The translations under genes were made by a program, and so were the position numbers. From Candidatus Roseilinea sp. (GTDB lineage Bacteria; Chloroflexota; Anaerolineae; J036; Brachytrichaceae), in NCBI GenBank assembly GCA_025998955.1, contig AP024676.1:62001-126000 (forward strand): 64,000 bases of DNA, given 5' to 3'. The first letter of the stretch is position 1. Each line of letters begins with the position of its first letter. Below the pieces are notes generated by a model. It ran no database searches. It was not told the DNA's origin and saw nothing but the letters and a program-made list of their open reading frames with translations. Of this stretch, positions 1-8,700 are shown piece after piece.

Positions 1-243
1 CAGCCCGACCGCACGTACAAGTGCTGGGAGGTTGCTGGCTACGGCCGCGCCGTGCACATGGAATACAACCAGCAAGGCGATCAGGTGTGGGTGAGCGTGT
101 GGGGCGACGCCAGCAAGCCCGGCGAGACCGGCGAGATCGTGATCTACGACGACGCGACGCTGCAGGAGAAGGCGCGCATCCCGAATCTGATCACGCCGAC
201 GGGCAAGTTCAACGTGAACAACACGGTGGAGGACATCTACTGA
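1..243 (+). CDS. nirS: Cytochrome cd1 nitrite reductase, C-terminal end (partial)
   Basis: This is the last 80 codons of a gene that begins outside the window; the frame is open from base 1 to the TGA at 241-243. The residues GYGRAVHMEYN, VWVSVWG, IVIYDD and LITPTGKFNVNNTVEDIY match the end of the heme d1-binding beta-propeller of NirS, the periplasmic enzyme that reduces nitrite to nitric oxide in denitrification. The related NirN and NirF proteins share this fold, but the closing GKFNV-NT-DIY is typical of NirS. The catalytic histidines and the cytochrome c domain lie upstream and cannot be checked. A strong terminator follows directly. Confidence 0.8.
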   Translation, partial: QPDRTYKCWEVAGYGRAVHMEYNQQGDQVWVSVWGDASKPGETGEIVIYDDATLQEKARIPNLITPTGKFNVNNTVEDIY

Positions 244-271
244 CGCAGACCGGCTAGAACCAGGACCAACA

Positions 272-307
272 GAGACCGGGTTCCTTTGAGGAGCCCGGTC
301 TCCTTTT
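272..307 (+). terminator. Rho-independent terminator after nirS
   Basis: A perfect 9-bp stem (gagaccggg at 272-280, cccggtctc at 294-302) extends inward through tcc/gga to a small tttga loop and is followed by a short T-rich run (cttttc). It lies 29 bases after the nirS stop and fits an intrinsic terminator that isolates nirS from the next gene. Confidence 0.8.
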
Positions 308-369
308 CGAGTAGACCGGGTGTTGGTTCTGCGCCTGACAGACGTGCATAAAGCGTGGCGCGGCGCGTT

Positions 370-375
370 TATTAT
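370..375 (+). promoter_or_regulatory. Candidate -10 box (TATTAT) for the DUF1361 gene
   Basis: TATTAT ends 8 bases before the ATG at 384, and no Shine-Dalgarno sequence is visible between them. This suggests a leaderless or nearly leaderless transcript. No good -35 hexamer lies at the usual spacing, so the call rests on the -10 match and on the same arrangement at other genes in the window. Confidence 0.4.
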
Positions 376-383
376 CGCAACCT

Positions 384-1079
384 ATGCGCAGCACCGACGT
401 CCAACTCAGCCACCAGCGCTTGAGCGCAGTCTTCTGGCTCGTCGTCGCTTCACTGATCTGCCTGAGCATGTGGGCGGCGCGCGTCATCTACACCGGCTCG
501 ATCTCCTATCGCTTCCTGCTATGGAATCTCTTTTTGGCGTGGGTTCCGCTGCTGTGTGCGCTCATGACCGAACTGACGCGCGAGCTACTGGCCGGCACAT
601 GCAGTGTGGTCTGGCTGTTGTTCTTCCCCAACGCGCCCTACATCATCACCGATTTGGTGCATCTGCACGACCACGGCCGCTGGATGTTCTGGGTCAACCT
701 CATCACCCTGCTGTCGTTTGCCATGACCGGCCTGCTGCTGGGCTATCTCTCGCTCTACGTGATGCAAAAGCGGGTAAAAGGGCGCTTCGGCGCAGCGGCC
801 GGCTGGGCATTCGCCCTTGGCACGCTTGGGTTGTGCAGCTTTGGCATCTACCTGGGACGTTTCGGGCGGTGGAACAGTTGGGACGTCGTGCTCGAACCGG
901 TTTCGCTGTTGCGCGACATCTGGCAGATCATCCGGCACCCTGTCGGCAACTGGGAGGTGTATGCCATCTCTGCGCTGCTCGCTGCGTTCCTCGTCGGCAT
1001 GTATCTGGTGCTGTATCACTTCGCGCGGCATACACCTGATCCCGTTCAACCAGTTCGCCAGCCTGCCGATAGCCGTTGA
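384..1079 (+). CDS. DUF1361 family integral membrane protein
   Basis: A 231-residue protein with about six hydrophobic segments (roughly residues 13-33, 44-62, 66-84, 103-123, 134-152, 196-215). The signature stretch LLWNLFLAWVP followed by WLLFFPNAPYIITDLVHL is the hallmark of DUF1361, a bacterial membrane family of unknown function. Charged residues sit mainly in the short loops and the C-terminal tail. It follows the nirS terminator and is read in the same direction as uxaC, 39 bases upstream of it, so the two could be co-transcribed. There is no sequence evidence for substrate or partner. Confidence 0.85.
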   Translation: MRSTDVQLSHQRLSAVFWLVVASLICLSMWAARVIYTGSISYRFLLWNLFLAWVPLLCALMTELTRELLAGTCSVVWLLFFPNAPYIITDLVHLHDHGRWMFWVNLITLLSFAMTGLLLGYLSLYVMQKRVKGRFGAAAGWAFALGTLGLCSFGIYLGRFGRWNSWDVVLEPVSLLRDIWQIIRHPVGNWEVYAISALLAAFLVGMYLVLYHFARHTPDPVQPVRQPADSR

Positions 1080-1118
1080 GACAGGCCTGCCGTTGCGCTT
1101 TCGGCCGGTGGTGCTCTA

Positions 1119-2561
1119 ATGGACGCCATGATGACCACGCCTGCCGAAACGCATACCGAACGCTACTTTTCGCCCGATCCCGCCGTGCGTGACGTGGCGC
1201 GCACGCTCTATGCGTCCATCGCTGCGCTACCGCTCGTTTGTCCGCATGGCCATGTGGACCCCCGCGTCTTCGCCGATCCCGACTACAGCTTCGGCACGCC
1301 GGCCGATCTATTCATCATCCCCGATCACTACGTGGTGCGCATGCTGTATTCGCAGGGCGTGCCGATGGAAAGCCTGCTCCCTGCCATTGACGAAGCATAC
1401 GCGTCGGCGCAGGAGAAGGAGCGCCGGCATCGCGCGATCTGGCAGACCTTCGCCGACCACTTCCACCTCTTCCGCGGCACCCCCACCGGTATGTGGATTC
1501 GCGACGAGTTGCGCGACATCTTCGGCATCCAGGAGAAGCTGACCAGCACGAACGCGCAAGCCATCTACGATCGAATCGCGGAGCAGCTGGCACGGCCGGA
1601 CTTCCGCCCGCGCGCCCTCTATGCGCGCTTCAACATCGAGGTGCTATGCACTACCGACGCCGCGGCCGACCCACTTGTCCATCATCAGCGCATCGGCGAA
1701 TCCGGCTGGGCGGGGCGCATCCTGCCCACCTTCCGGCCCGATGGCGTGATTAACATAGACGCACCCGATTGGCGCGCGAACATCGAGCGTCTCGCCGAGG
1801 TCAGCGGTATCTCAGTCACTAATTACCAGTCGTTTCTGACCGCTCTCGAGCAACGCCGCGCCTTCTTCAAGACGATGGGTGCCGTGGCGACCGACCATGC
1901 TGCGCTCACGCCGTTTACCGTCTTGCTGAGCGAACGCGAGGCCGACGCGATCTTCCAGCGTGCGCTACGCGACGAGACGATGCCTGACGACGCTGCACGG
2001 TTCACCGGCCACATGCTGATGCAAATGGCGCGTATGAGCATCGAGGATGGGTTGGTGATGCAACTGCACGTCGGCGCGTTGCGCAACCACAATCGTGCCG
2101 TATTCGAGCGCTTCGGGCCGGACAAAGGCGCCGATATTCCGATTGCTACCGAATACACGCGCAACCTGCAGCCGCTGTTGAACGCCTTCGGCAACGACCG
2201 GCGCTTCCGGCTGATTCTATTCACGCTGGACGAGATGACTTATGCTCGTGAACTTGCGCCGCTGGCCGGGCATTACCCCGCCGTCCGGCTCGGTCCCCCG
2301 TGGTGGTTTCACGATTCGCTCAACGGCATGCGTCGCTTCTTCGATCAGGTAATGGAGACCGCGGGGATCTACAACACAGCCGGATTCAACGACGATACAC
2401 GCGCGTTCTGCTCCATCCCTGCCCGGCACGATCTGTGGCGACGTGCAGCGTGTGATTGGCTGGCCGGGCTGGTCGTGCGTCGCATCATTGACGAGGAGGA
2501 TGCCCTTGACATGGCGCATGCACTGGCTTACGACTTGACCAAGATCACTTATAATCTATAA
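1119..2561 (+). CDS. uxaC: Glucuronate (uronate) isomerase
   Basis: A 480-residue cytoplasmic protein of the glucuronate isomerase family (PF02614), a metal-dependent amidohydrolase-like TIM barrel that converts D-glucuronate to D-fructuronate and D-galacturonate to D-tagaturonate. The N-terminal HxH metal pair is visible in PLVCPHGHVDP (His43, His45). RLGPPWWFHDSLNGMRRFFDQVMETAG and the FNDDTRAF segment near the end are typical of the family, and length is normal. ATG codons at 1119, 1128 and 1131 are all possible starts; no clear ribosome site decides between them. No other uronate catabolism gene (uxuA, kdgK, kdgA) is nearby. Confidence 0.88.
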   Translation: MDAMMTTPAETHTERYFSPDPAVRDVARTLYASIAALPLVCPHGHVDPRVFADPDYSFGTPADLFIIPDHYVVRMLYSQGVPMESLLPAIDEAYASAQEKERRHRAIWQTFADHFHLFRGTPTGMWIRDELRDIFGIQEKLTSTNAQAIYDRIAEQLARPDFRPRALYARFNIEVLCTTDAAADPLVHHQRIGESGWAGRILPTFRPDGVINIDAPDWRANIERLAEVSGISVTNYQSFLTALEQRRAFFKTMGAVATDHAALTPFTVLLSEREADAIFQRALRDETMPDDAARFTGHMLMQMARMSIEDGLVMQLHVGALRNHNRAVFERFGPDKGADIPIATEYTRNLQPLLNAFGNDRRFRLILFTLDEMTYARELAPLAGHYPAVRLGPPWWFHDSLNGMRRFFDQVMETAGIYNTAGFNDDTRAFCSIPARHDLWRRAACDWLAGLVVRRIIDEEDALDMAHALAYDLTKITYNL

Positions 2562-2642
2562 TAGCTGTCAAATTAAAGTTAATAAGCGTCGTAAATCTAT
2601 GTTGATGCAGATAAACGCGACGCACTATCGAAGGAGGAAAGG

Positions 2643-3152
2643 ATGATTTCCGAACAAATGACGTCGGCTTTGAATAAGCAGGCTGCGGAAGAGGCCTACG
2701 CTTCGAGCGTCTATCTCTCCATGGCGCTCTGGTGTGACGCTCAGGGCTATGAAGGCGCGGCGCGCTATCTTGCAGCTAGTTCGCAGGAAGAGCGCGAGCA
2801 TATGGAGAAGTTTCTGCGGTATGTAGTGGATCAGGATAGTCCGGCGCGTGTGCCGGCAGTGGCCGAGCCACCTCACGAGTTCAACTCGTTGCCTGAAATC
2901 ATGAAGTCCGTGCTCGAACTGGAGATGGACGTGGCGCGAAAGATTCACCGCATCGTGGACTTGGCGATCGCCGAGAAAGATCACGCCACGTGGAACTGGT
3001 TGCAGTGGTTCGTGGCCGAGCAGCGCGACGCCGAGATCAAAGCGCGCAACATCCTCGACCGCATCGAGGTGATCGGCACCGACGCCACCGGCCTATACGA
3101 GATGGACAAAATGCTCGGCAAGATGGCCGAAGCAGCAGAAGAAGAAGATTAA
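2643..3152 (+). CDS. ftnA: Bacterial non-heme ferritin
   Basis: A 169-residue ferritin that oxidises Fe(II) and stores iron inside a 24-subunit cytoplasmic shell. The ferroxidase ligands fall at the classic FtnA positions: Glu17, Glu50, His53, Glu94 and Gln127 (in AAEEAY, EEREHMEKF, LELEMDVARK and VAEQRD). The start is fixed by a strong Shine-Dalgarno site (gaaggagg) a few bases upstream. The acidic C-terminus ends AAEEED. It is a stand-alone gene 80 bases after uxaC. No clear Fur box was recognised in the AT-rich upstream spacer. Confidence 0.93.
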   Translation: MISEQMTSALNKQAAEEAYASSVYLSMALWCDAQGYEGAARYLAASSQEEREHMEKFLRYVVDQDSPARVPAVAEPPHEFNSLPEIMKSVLELEMDVARKIHRIVDLAIAEKDHATWNWLQWFVAEQRDAEIKARNILDRIEVIGTDATGLYEMDKMLGKMAEAAEEED

Positions 3153-3163
3153 TGCACAGGCGA

Positions 3164-3186
3164 TCGGACTGCTCCAAGCAGTCCGA
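3164..3186 (+). terminator. Hairpin between ferritin and sppA
   Basis: tcggactgc (3164-3172) pairs perfectly with gcagtccga (3178-3186) around a tccaa loop. It starts 12 bases after the ferritin stop and ends just before the sppA -10 box. No T-run follows, so it may be a weak terminator or an mRNA 3'-end stabiliser. Confidence 0.45.
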
Positions 3187-3199
3187 CCGCTGTGAGAAA

Positions 3200-3205
3200 T
3201 ATAAT
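3200..3205 (+). promoter_or_regulatory. Candidate -10 box (TATAAT) for sppA
   Basis: A perfect TATAAT lies 7 bases before the in-frame GTG at 3213. This favours 3213 over the upstream in-frame GTG at 3192, which would place the -10 box inside the coding region. The arrangement suggests a leaderless mRNA; no obvious -35 box is present. Confidence 0.45.
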
Positions 3206-3212
3206 CTCGTGC

Positions 3213-5036
3213 GTGGCTGGTCTGGGCTCCTCCATCCGCCGCGCGCGGTTGAACCTCCGTAACCGCTGGCGCGGGCGGCGCAAGTTCCCTCCTTTCGTCG
3301 TCGTTCCTCTAGAAGGCGAAATCGTCGAGCTACCGCCCGCGCGGCCGGAGTTGCCGCTGCCGGCGCTGCTCGCGCGGCTTGCGCCATTGCCACCGGGTCC
3401 GCTCAGCGTGAGCGAACTACGCCGCACCTTCGAGCGGCTGGCGCTCGATCCACGGGTGAAAGGCGTGGTGCTCAGGATCGAATGCGTTGCCAACCCGGCG
3501 GTCTATCAGAGCCTACGCGGCCTGTTGGCGCGCTTTCGCAGCGACACCGGTAAGCGTCTGGTCGCCTACGCCGAGTCGCTCGGCCCCTTCCAGTATTACC
3601 TAGCGTGCGCCTGCGATCAGATCGTCATGCCGCCCAGTGCCGAGTGGAATGTGCTCGGCTTCCGCAACGAATACGTCTTCCTCAAGGACGCGCTCGACCG
3701 GCTCGGCGTCGGTGTGGATGTAGTGAACGTCTCGCCGTTCAAGTCGGCAGGCGACATCTTCGCGCGCAACGACTTTTCGCCCGATTCGCGCGCGCAGGCC
3801 GAGTGGTTGCTAGACGCGCGCTTCGATGAACTGGTGCGCGGCATTGCCGAAGGCCGCAAACTCAGCCCGGAGCGCGTGCGCGAGTTGATTGACTGCGCGC
3901 CCTTCGACGCGGAAGAGGCCGTGCAGCATGGCTTGCTGGATGCAGCGCTCTACGAAGATGAACTCGACCGCTTTCTCGTGCCTGAGCCGCCTGTGTTGGC
4001 TGATGGACGCATCGAGCGACTCGCGCGGCGCGTTGAGAAGATCGCGCCTGCCCTAGCCGACAATCTGCGCCGCGCCCAGCAAAGCATCGCCGAGCGAGAG
4101 CGGCGCGCCTGTGTCAACTTGGAGGCGGTGCGCAGATCGTTGCGCGTCCCCATCGTCGAGTACGCGCCGAAAGCAGTCGGCGTCATTAAAGTCGAGGGGC
4201 TGATCGTGCCCGGTGCCAGCCGGCGTCTACCCCTGCCGGTCCCGTTGATCCGTGACGACGTAGCCGGCTCGAGCAGCGTGGCACAAGCCATCCGGCGCGC
4301 CGAGGCGGATGACCATATCGCTGCGGTGATTCTCTACGTTGATTCCGGCGGCGGTTCCGTGCTGGCGTCGGACCTGATCGCGCGTGAAGTGCGCCGTCTG
4401 CGCATGAAGAAGCCGGTCGTGGCCTATATGGGCGGCACGGCGGCTTCGGGCGGCTACTACGTGTCGGCGCTCGCCAACGCCATCGTTGCCCAGCCGCTGA
4501 CCGTCACCGGCAGCATTGGGGTAATCGCGCTCAAGCCGAACACGCGCGAGGCGTTCGAGAAGTTCGGCGTGCATCGCGTCGCGCTGCAACGCGGCAGGCG
4601 CGCCGGGTTGTTCAGCGACGCCGAGCCGATGGACGAGGAATCGCGCGAGGTCTTCGCCAGCCTGATTGCGCGCGCCTACGATGACTTCAAGCGGCTGGTG
4701 GCAGAGGGGCGGGCGATCGAACCCGAAGCGCTCGAAGCGATCTGTGGTGGGCGCGTGTGGACCGGCGCGCAAGCACAAGAACGCCGGCTGGTGGATGCGT
4801 TGGGGGACTTCACTGTCGCACTGGAGAAAGCGCGTGAACTCGGTGGCCTGCCGAGCGACAAGCGGGTTGCCGCGATCATCATCATGCCGCCGCGCACACC
4901 GGTGCTACCGCCGGCTTTCTCGGTGATCGGGCATCCGGCGCGCGCAGCGTTCGAGGAATTGCAGGCGCTGCGCGAGTTGCTGAGCGGAACGAGCCTGTGG
5001 GCGGTGTCGCTCTGGCACAGTGACGTGACGCGCTAA
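3213..5036 (+). CDS. sppA: Signal peptide peptidase A-type S49 protease (double-domain)
   Basis: About 607 residues with two tandem S49 domains, the 67-kDa SppA layout. The catalytic lysine sits in the N-terminal half (SPFKSAGD, Lys177 from the GTG at 3213) and the nucleophilic serine in the C-terminal half (TAASGGYY, Ser412), with the GSIGVI segment after it. Such enzymes degrade signal peptides after their release. Unlike E. coli SppA, the N-terminus is arginine-rich and shows no hydrophobic anchor, so the enzyme may be cytoplasmic or peripheral. An alternative GTG start at 3192 adds seven residues. It converges with the DUF1232 gene. Confidence 0.88.
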   Translation: MAGLGSSIRRARLNLRNRWRGRRKFPPFVVVPLEGEIVELPPARPELPLPALLARLAPLPPGPLSVSELRRTFERLALDPRVKGVVLRIECVANPAVYQSLRGLLARFRSDTGKRLVAYAESLGPFQYYLACACDQIVMPPSAEWNVLGFRNEYVFLKDALDRLGVGVDVVNVSPFKSAGDIFARNDFSPDSRAQAEWLLDARFDELVRGIAEGRKLSPERVRELIDCAPFDAEEAVQHGLLDAALYEDELDRFLVPEPPVLADGRIERLARRVEKIAPALADNLRRAQQSIAERERRACVNLEAVRRSLRVPIVEYAPKAVGVIKVEGLIVPGASRRLPLPVPLIRDDVAGSSSVAQAIRRAEADDHIAAVILYVDSGGGSVLASDLIAREVRRLRMKKPVVAYMGGTAASGGYYVSALANAIVAQPLTVTGSIGVIALKPNTREAFEKFGVHRVALQRGRRAGLFSDAEPMDEESREVFASLIARAYDDFKRLVAEGRAIEPEALEAICGGRVWTGAQAQERRLVDALGDFTVALEKARELGGLPSDKRVAAIIIMPPRTPVLPPAFSVIGHPARAAFEELQALRELLSGTSLWAVSLWHSDVTR

Positions 5037-5101
5037 AACGCCGGACGCCCATATCGCTCACCGGGGATGCACGCCCGGCAGCTATGGCGATCGCCGTGAG
5101 G

Positions 5102-5467
5102 TCACTTCACGCGCCATTCGCCGTCAATCGTCTCCGCGTTCTTGGCGGGGCCGGCGTCGGTGGATGAATAAAACTCTCGGCCTTCGATTTGCGCGCGATG
5201 CTCTTCGACGACGTGTGCCGGGCACATCGCGATGAACGACTCAATGCCCACGAGCAACACACCGAGATCGTCCAATTGGCCGAGCAGGGGTGCAAGGTCG
5301 GGAACGAAATCCACGGGCGACACCACATAGAGCGCTGTGGCGATGGGCAGCACCTTGAGATAGATGGGCACGCGCGGATCGCGCAGCAAATGCCAGACCA
5401 GCCGCACGCGATTGATCAGCGCCTTGAACACCCCGACCTGGGGCGTGACGTTTCGATCGTTCGACAC
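5102..5467 (-). CDS. DUF1232 (YkvA-like) small membrane-associated protein
   Basis: A 121-residue protein with the DUF1232 core: the helix around LWHLLRDPRVPIYLKVLP followed by ALYVVSPVDFVPDLAPLLGQLDDLGVLL. The family signature is Y-x-SP-D-PD...G-DD, in a short hydrophobic hairpin of unknown function. Translation appears to start at GTG (5467), preceded by aaggagg at good spacing. The C-terminal 30 residues are polar. It is convergent with sppA. Confidence 0.82.
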   Translation of the reverse strand: MSNDRNVTPQVGVFKALINRVRLVWHLLRDPRVPIYLKVLPIATALYVVSPVDFVPDLAPLLGQLDDLGVLLVGIESFIAMCPAHVVEEHRAQIEGREFYSSTDAGPAKNAETIDGEWRVK

Positions 5468-5786
5468 TTCGACCTCCTTGCTCGTTCGTCGCAGGCCTCA
5501 TCGGCTGCGAACGCACGCAGCGTATGCGAGCAACGCTGGATAAACGTTAGCAGCGGGCATCGCTTCGTTGAACGGCACTACGTGCTGCAGCAAGATGCTG
5601 CAGGTGCGGTATTCTATCGCGGAGTCCAGAGCTGACATACGAGCGAAGCTGTGTTCTTCCTGACATCGTCCTGGCAAATGAAGCGCCCAACGCGCTCCGA
5701 GCGCGTTGGGCGCCGTTCCATAGCCGGCAAGTGCACTCAAGACAAAGCAGGATGATTAGCTTCGCCTAGTTTTGCGTTTTGACGAC
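5468..5786. other. Intergenic region with two hairpins
   Basis: No gene is supported in these 319 bases. They hold a perfect 8-bp hairpin (ctgcagca at 5585-5592 with tgctgcag at 5596-5603) and the dispersed palindrome described separately at 5683-5713. The hairpins lie between two leftward genes and downstream of the large coiled-coil gene. Confidence 0.6.
5683..5713. repeat. Dispersed palindrome family, copy 1
   Basis: Arms gcgcccaacgcgct (5683-5696) and agcgcgttgggcgc (5700-5713) pair perfectly over 14 bp around a ccg loop. Near-identical sequences occur at 41280, 54451, 56413, 62436 and 63903, always at gene borders. It resembles REP elements in size and position. Confidence 0.85.
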
Positions 5787-8700
5787 TCACGCGCCGCGTC
5801 GCTTCTTCTGCGCCAGGATGCGCGCTTGGGCGATCCAGTCGGCGTAGTTCGGCTTGCGCAGCTTGGTCGGTGGGCAGATTTCCATCAACCGCTCGACCGG
5901 GGTGCTCGCCAGCGCTTCGTAGGTGCAGATGCCGGCTTCGTAAAGCCTGCGCTCGTACACGCTCCCGATGCCCTCGAGTGGCTCGAAGTCGTCGGGCTCG
6001 GCACCTTGCCAAACGCGTCCGACCGAATCCGTCTCCAAGGCCAGTCGCCGCGCGTCGGTGCGAATCGCTTCGAAGTCTACGCGCAGCAACTGCCGGTCGT
6101 CCAGTTCGAGGATGCGCTTGAAGTCGTCGTCGGTGAGGTTGGCCAACTCCCAGAACGTACCGATGCCGGCGGCATACAACCGCTGCTCGAAGACCGAGCC
6201 GATGCCCCTGGTCATGGCAAGGTCCTGGGGGCATTCCGAAGTGCGAATCTCGTGACCGGCTTCGGTCGCTGCGCGAATCGCTGCCTGTTTGGTCTCTTTC
6301 ACATACTCGCGCACGAGCGTCAGTCGTTCATCTGGAACTGCCTCGGCGGCCGGCGCAGGCGCCGGCGCCCGAGCCTCCAATTCCGCTTTGAACGCATCGC
6401 GCTCGGCGATGACCGCGTTCAGCCGATCTTGAAGCTCGGCCAGTTGTGCGCGGAGTTCAGCGAGTTCGCCTTCGCGGTCGGCTTCCGGCGCGGGCGCTTG
6501 GGCCAAGCGTGCGGTCAACTCATTGTTCGCAGCGGTCAACGCATCTAGCCGGGCCTGCAGCTCGCCGAATTCGGCTTCACGCGCCTGCAGAACGCTCTTC
6601 GTCGCTTCCAACCGCGCGTTCAGCTCAGCGATTGCCGCGTCCTTGGCTTCGAGCTGTGCGGTCAGGTCGGCCTGCGCCGTGGCCTGACCTTCGCCCTCGC
6701 CGCCGGCGGCAGCCACACCCAGCGTTGCGGCGCCGGCGGCGATCACCGCTGTGCCCAGGGTCGAGCGCCTGCCGTCTTGCTGCTCCTCCTCTAGTTGCCT
6801 AATCCGCTTCTCCAGTTCGCCGAGCTGCGCTTCAAGGTCGGACTTCGCCGCGGAAAGCGAATCAACCTGCGCGACCAGGTCAGCCTTGGCCCGATGGGTG
6901 TCATCCAACTCACGCTGGACTGCAGCCAGTTGCTCGCTCAACTTGGTGAAGTCCGTCTCTTTCTCGTGCAGCTTGATCTCGAGTTCGGCCTTGGCTTGAG
7001 CGGTGGCTTCCAGCTCGCCTTGCAACTTGGCCAGTTGCTCATTGAGGCTGGCGAGCCGGGCATCGCTCTCCTGCAACCGAGCTTCTGCACCCTCCCTAGC
7101 TTGCTTGAGGCCGTAGAAGCTGGACTTGAACAGCGCGAGTTTGCCCTTCAGGTCAGCGGGCATTTCACCCTCAGGCACTTCGATCTGTGTGCGCAGCCAG
7201 GCATCAATGTCGGCCTCGACGTCGGCGAGGCGGACGCGGAGGTTGCCGAGTTCGGCGCTCTCGGCGTCCACCTGGGCGGCGAGGGAGGCCTTGGCCTGGT
7301 CGAGGTCGGTCAGGCGGGCCTGGAGCAGGCCGAGCTTGGCGCTGAGGTCGGGGGCGGGCTCGCCCTCGGGGACTTCGATCGGGCCGAGGAGGGAGTCCAC
7401 GTAGGCCTCGACGTCGGCGAGGCGGGCGCGGAGGTTGCCGAGTTCGGCGCTCTCGGCGTCCACCTGGGCGGCGAGGGAGGCCTTGGCCTGGTCGAGGTCG
7501 GTCAGGCGGGCCTGGAGCAGGCCGAGCTTGGCGCTGAGGTCGGGGGCGGGCTCGCCCTCGGGGACTTCGATCGGGCCGAGGAGGGAGTCCACGTAGGCCT
7601 CGACGTCGGCGAGGCGGGCGCGGAGGTTGCCGAGTTCGGCGCTCTCGGCGTCCACCTGGGCGGCGAGGGAGGCCTTGGCCTGGTCGAGGTCGGTCAGGCG
7701 GGCCTGGAGCAGGCCGAGCTTGGCGCTGAGGTCGGGGGCGGGCTCGCCCTCGGGGACTTCGATCGGGCCGAGGAGGGAGTCCACGTAGGCCTCGACGTCG
7801 GCGAGGCGGGCGCGGAGGTTGCCGAGTTCGGCGCTCTCGGCGTCCACCTGGGCGGCGAGGGAGGCCTTGGCCTGGTCGAGGTCGGTCAGGCGGGCCTGGA
7901 GCAGGCCGAGCTTGGCACTGAGGTCAGGCGCGGGCTCGCCCTCGGGGACTTCGATCGGGCCGAGGAGGGAGTCCACGTAGGCCTCGATGTCGGCGAGGCG
8001 GGCGCGGAGGTTGCCGAGTTCGGCGCTCTCGGCGTCCACCTGGGCGGCGAGGGAGGCCTTGGCCTGGTCGAGGTCGGTCAGGCGGGCCTGGAACAGGCCG
8101 AGCTTGGCGCTGAGGTCAGGCGCGGGCTCGCCCTCGGGGACTTCGATCGGGCCGAGGAGGGAGTCCACGTAGGCCTCGACGTCGGCGAGGCGGGCGCGGA
8201 GGTTGCCGAGTTCGGCGCTCTCGGCGTCCACCTGGGCGGCGAGGGAGGCCTTGGCCTGGTCGAGGTCGGTCAGGCGGGCCTGGAGCAGGCCGAGCTTGGC
8301 GCTGAGGTCGGGGGCGGGCTCGCCCTCGGGGACTTCGATCGGGCCGAGGAGGGAGTCCACGTAGGCCTCGACGTCGGCGAGGCGGGCGCGGAGGTTGCCG
8401 AGTTCGGCGCTCTCGGCGTCCACCTGGGCGGCGAGGGAGGCCTTGGCCTGGTCGAGGTCGGTCAGGCGGGCCTGGAGCAGGCCGAGCTTGGCGCTGAGGT
8501 CGGGGGCGGGCTCGCCCTCGGGGACTTCGATCGGGCCGAGGAGGGAGTCCACGTAGGCCTCGACGTCGGCGAGGCGGGCGCGGAGGTTGCCGAGTTCGGC
8601 GCTCTCGGCGTCCACCTGGGCGGCGAGGGAGGCCTTGGCCTGGTCGAGGTCGGTCAGGCGGGCCTGGAGCAGGCCGAGCTTGGCGCTGAGGTCGGGGGCG

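Noticed and set aside
5498-5740. A small minus-strand gene
   Set aside because: It runs through the palindrome and hairpin and has no ribosome site or recognisable protein features.
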